DNA of 64,000 nucleotides from Anastatus disparis (Eukaryota > Arthropoda > Insecta > Hymenoptera > Eupelmidae), in NCBI GenBank assembly GCA_017163975.1, contig JAFFSR010000347.1, forward strand, positions 10,669,501 through 10,733,500. Reading direction: 5' to 3'. Every line of letters starts with the position of its first letter. Position 1 is the first letter of the stretch. A program made the translations under genes and the position numbers. Below, one piece after another: positions 60,340-64,000 of this stretch. The notes below the pieces were generated by a model. The model ran no database searches. It was not told the DNA's origin and worked only from the letters and a program-made list of their open reading frames with translations.

Positions 60340-61197
60340 TTACATATATTCTCGGTGCTCAGCACGACGAGGACACTGATACGACCTTTTTACACCAGGA
60401 TGATTACAGATGTAGCACCTTGGCTGGTCTTTGGCAAGGGCTTTTCGCCTTGCCTCCTCTTCTTCTTTCTCCAGCCTCAGTTCAGCCATCATTTTGTCGG
60501 CTTTGGCCCGTTCGTGGGCCGCTTTTGCCTTGGCAGCGGCTTCATATGCCTTCTTTAGGGCTTAAGAGGCTTCTTCCTCTGCTTGGCGGACTTTAACTCT
60601 TTCTCTTTCTCTCCTCTTTCTTTCTTCCTCGATCTTGGCCAATCTAGCACGCCTGGCTCTTAGCAAAGCTGCCACCTCTTGCCTTCTATCTTTAATGATA
60701 GTTGGCCAATTATTGACTAGATCAGCCGCTTCCAACCCATACTGTTCGACGAAGTGGTCCCACCAAGCAAAAGCTTCAGCTTCCTCGTCAAAAGCCACTG
60801 AAGACTGACGAGCCACTCTCCTTAACTCAGTCTGGAGTTCCTTCCACTCTTCTGCCATTGATGGCTCTTCCTTGGAAGGCGTCGTGCCTGATCGTGGGTC
60901 GCAGGCCGGTTGGCTCTGCGACACACTGGGCTTTGAGGCTCCTACAACCTCTTGCCGCTTGGGCGTCGGCTTAACCCTGATCGGCGACGGCTCCCGTGGC
61001 ATCTCCTCAATTGTTAGTGCGGGGAGGCTATCTCGCTCCTTCTCCTTCTCTATCTCCCGCTGTATCCTTTCAGTCTCCGACTGATCTCGCAGGAATTCTG
61101 CGTAAGGTAGCAGGTAATCTCTAACCTTCATATCCGCAGTGTTAGAGATTAGGAAGGCGATAAGGTCTTCCATCCCTTTACGACGTTGAGGATCCAT
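60340..61197 (-). pseudogene. 3' ORF of gypsy element 3 (charged coiled-coil protein with Cys/His motif), one in-frame stop
   Basis: 211 codons to a TAA at 60562-60564, after which the same frame stays open for another 73 codons to 60340. The N-terminal part starts MDPQRRKGMEDLIAFLIS. A Pro/Ser-rich middle and a long Arg/Glu helix follow (ARLAKIEEERKRRERERVKV), continued past the stop by a second charged helix and a Cys/His motif CYICNHPGVKRSYQCP. It lies 51 nt after pol, where envirus-like elements keep env, yet it has no signal peptide or membrane segment and looks more Gag- or RNA-binding-like. A pyrimidine tract plus CTAACAG directly before the ATG resembles a 3' splice site, so a spliced subgenomic RNA is plausible. 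Confidence 0.65.
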
Positions 61198-61248
61198 CTG
61201 TTAGTAGGAAGAAAGGATTGTTTGTTAGTATTCTCAGGTGGTTACTTT

Positions 61249-64000
61249 TTATTCGCGCATTCTAGTCTTTCTCGGCGAATATTCAATTACATTTTCGCTA
61301 CGCTGTATATTTGTAGAACCTTTTGGCCTACCACGCTTACGCATAATCGGTTCAGACTCAGCTTGTCGCATACGCTTTACTGTTCGTGTTACCACGATCG
61401 CCGTTTTACGCGGACGACCACGCTTCCTATTCGGTTTATCGAGTTTGGGAGCATCACCGCTCGCAGGCGGTCGCACGCTGTCTGAGTCCGAACCTCCGTT
61501 GGCACACGGAGTCGCATCGCTCGCAAGAGACGGGTCGCTCATCGTCTCATTCGCCTTTGATCGATCCAACGGTGGTTGAGATGGTGTTTCGTCTTCTTGC
61601 CTTGCTATGTATGGTTTTAATTGCTCTACGTGAACAGGGCCGTAAGCATTACTATCTTGATCTATCAGTCTGTATGTGTTAGAGCCACATTTCGCTGTGA
61701 TCACATACGGGCCTACGAACTTAGGTGCGAGCTTACTTGCAATACCCTGAGCAGCCGAAGAGAGTATTTTATTTCTTTTCCATACTAAATCTCCAATGGT
61801 ATATTCTACTTCTCTTCGACCAAGATCATATGCATCAACTTGCTTCTGTTGCGCAGACTGTGCACGATCTACTACCTGTTCATGTAGCAAAGGTAATTTG
61901 CTTACACGAGTTTGCCAGTTCGTTACTTCTTGTAATCGTTCATTTTCCTGATCAGCTTTATCTTCTTTTCTTTTCAGTGAGCTCGGAGGTACTGGCTGCC
62001 TACCATAATTTAACAACGCAGGGCTCGTGCCGGTTGTACTCTGTTTCGCCGTATTATATGCAAATATAATTTCAGGTAACTTTTCGTCCCAAGAACGGTG
62101 ATTTTCATCGATAAATGCAGTAATCATAGTTTTAACCGTCCGGTTTATCCTTTCTACCGGATTAGCCTGCGGATGATACGCAGGAGTAGTATTATGACAA
62201 ATACCTGCTTCATTTAGATATTTATCTACTACTTGATTCCTGAACTCTGATCCATTATCGGATAAGAAGATCTCAGGCGCACCAAACCTTAAAATAATTC
62301 TTTCTCTTAGTGCTTTTGAGATCGTGGAGGCATTCGCTTTTCTAATAGGTATGCACTCCACCCATTTGGTGAATAGATCTTCGAAAATCAAAGCATACTC
62401 ATATCCGCGTTTACTTCTTGGAAATGGACCTGTTACATCTCCAGCGACAACTTTCCATGGGCCTGAAACTTCCCTTTTACCCATCAAACCTGCAGGTAGT
62501 TTTTGTTCGACTTTGCACTGCTGACAGATCTCACAGCTCTTAACATACTGTGACACTGTTTTCTCTAGATAAGGCCAGTAATAACATTGCTTTACGCGAG
62601 CCACTGTTTTATCACGACCTAAGTGGCCAGCTGTCGGCTCATCGTGGCATTCATGCAGTACTTCTGCTCGACTTTCACTGGGAACAACGAGTTTCCATGC
62701 GTCATCGTCTCCCATCGTTTCTTCAGTAAACCTGTCCGGTACATAACGGTACAATTGACCTCCAACTATCTTCCATTTTGGATAGTCATTAGGGTTACTC
62801 ATAACCTGTTGAAGCAGAGACTTATACCACGCATCCTTGGTTTGCGACGCCCAACTTAGTGCACTTAAGTGAGTGTCGCATTCTACTAAGTCTTCATGCA
62901 TACGTGATAACGCATCAGGTACATAGTTTAATGCACCTTTTCTGTGCTCAACAGTGTAAGAGTACCCTTGCAGCTCCAGCGCCCAACGCGCTAGCCTGCC
63001 CGTTGGATTATGTAAATTACATAACCAACGTAATTTACTATGATCCATTATGACCTTAAAGTCATAACCTTCAATGTAACAACGAAACTTTTTGACAGCC
63101 CATATAACAGCTAGACATTCTCTTTCTGTTACGCTGTAGTTTCGCTCTGCACTGGACATGGTACGACTAGCGAATTCCAATACACGCTCTTCGTCGTTAA
63201 CTACTTGCAGAAGTACTGCTCCTAGGCCTGTGTCACTAGCATCTGTCTGTATAACGAATTGCAAATCGAACTGCGGTCGATGCAATAACGGAGCAGATGC
63301 TATTAAAGCTTTTATTTGGTCAAAAGCGATTTCCTGGTCGCTTGACCATGCATATCTGCAGTCTTTTCTAGTGAGCCTGGTTAATGGCTCTGCTAACGTG
63401 GCGAAATTTTTCAAGAATTTCCTGTACCACGAGGCCATGCCCATGAAACGCCTCAGCTGCTTTAGATTTTTAGGAGCTGGGTATTCAACGATGGGTCTTA
63501 TCTTATCTGGGTCAGGCTTAAATCCATCCCTGTTTACCAGAACACCGAGATATTTGACCTCTTCTCGGCAGAATATACTCTTTTCATGGCTGATCGTAAG
63601 GCCTGCTGCTTTTATTCGCAGTAATACCCTCTTCAACCATTTTATATGTTCGGCGAACGTCTCAGTCACTACGATGATATCATCTAAGTACGAAAATGCG
63701 TATGGCTCGAGTTCTGGGCCTATAACCTTATCGATTAATCGCTGAAAGGTGGCGCCAGCGTGGCTAAGGCCTTACGGCATCCGTTTAAACTGGTAAAGGC
63801 CCATGCCAGGTACCGTAAATGCCGTTTGAGCGCGTGAATCTTCTTTCATCCTAATTTGATGATAAGCACTGCTCAAATCCATTGTAGAGATGTATCTGGC
63901 TTTCTGCAATTTACGCAAGATATCATCCATTCTTGGCAATGAATACGCATCAGGTTTTGTAACTGCATTGACTTTTCTAAAGTCAATACAGAACCTGAAT
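61249..64000 (-). pseudogene. pol: Pol of gypsy element 3, 5' part outside window, one in-frame stop
   Basis: A different Ty3/gypsy lineage from copies 1 and 2. The reading frame enters from the right edge at the RT core (CIDFRKVNAVTKPDAYSLPR), is stopped by TAA at 63772-63774 (in MP-stop-GLSHAGATF, where a Tyr or Phe is usual), and then stays open. YLDD is at 63679-63690. RNase H has TDAS (D at 63241-63243). Integrase has an HHCC finger (HDEPTAGHLG...CEICQQCK) and catalytic D (62437-62439), D (62257-62259) and E (62152-62154), the last two 34 residues apart because of the NPVER form. A GPY module follows, then a basic tail with two AT-hook-like motifs (RKRGRPRK at about 61404-61430, RKRGRPKG at about 61320-61345). 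Confidence 0.92.

Noticed and set aside
63740..63760. GGTGGCGCC (CTCF-like) in gypsy element 3
   Set aside because: It encodes conserved GATF residues of reverse transcriptase, so the match is explained by coding sequence.

Overview
This window is dense, AT-rich, transposon-packed eukaryotic DNA. I recognise no intact host gene. The retroelement lineages (Ty3/gypsy elements whose Gag carries a C-x2-H-x9-C-x3-C motif, and a CR1/L2/Jockey-like LINE), together with the many palindromic non-autonomous elements, point to an insect. An ant or other hymenopteran is my guess, held with low confidence.

Layout, left to right. 1-1172, 12413-12844 and 20225-20540 are three pieces of one tandem array of ~200-bp units, split by insertions. 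The first split is a foldback element (1173-12408). It holds a TTAA-flanked MITE (1261-1641) and a young Ty3/gypsy retrotransposon (1845-12307) with LTRs, tRNA-Trp-type primer site, gag, pol, a small third ORF, polypurine tract and 4-bp target duplication. The second split (12849-20058) is a nest of at least six palindromic elements, including a 3.3-kb element made of 149-bp and 114-bp tandem repeats. 22132-24130 is a TA-flanked foldback containing a second foldback, whose centre is a tandem array of 258-bp units, each with a long hairpin. 24133-26280 is AT-rich with a few possible exon remnants.

26280-34131 is a decayed minus-strand copy of the same gypsy family: gag open, pol broken three times, ORF3 shortened, no 3' LTR visible. 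34156-38334 is a large foldback related to the 3.3-kb element and carries three further insertions. 38335-47266 is another AT-rich repeat block, split by a 5.6-kb LINE (40655-46209; 8-bp target duplication, ATCT tail) whose two ORFs are each interrupted. 47496-56250 is a string of short palindromic elements with TTAA, TA or 4-bp duplications. 56825-57127 is an unrecognised small ORF with a hydrophobic N-terminus. 57643-59576 is a foldback of 323-bp repeats with a 9-bp target duplication. 59586-64000 is the 3' part of a third Ty3/gypsy element of a different lineage (minus strand): LTR, polypurine tract, a 3' ORF, and a pol with AT-hook-like motifs that runs off the window.

How the pieces relate: autonomous elements (three gypsy, one LINE) supply coding capacity, while most of the window is foldback or MITE DNA presumably mobilised by transposases not encoded here. 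Several families appear twice, once empty and once filled, so many insertions can be checked inside this window. The most unusual signal is a CTCF-like AGGTGGCG motif, usually followed on the same strand by a TATA-like box, in the unique centre or arms of several palindromic elements that otherwise look unrelated.
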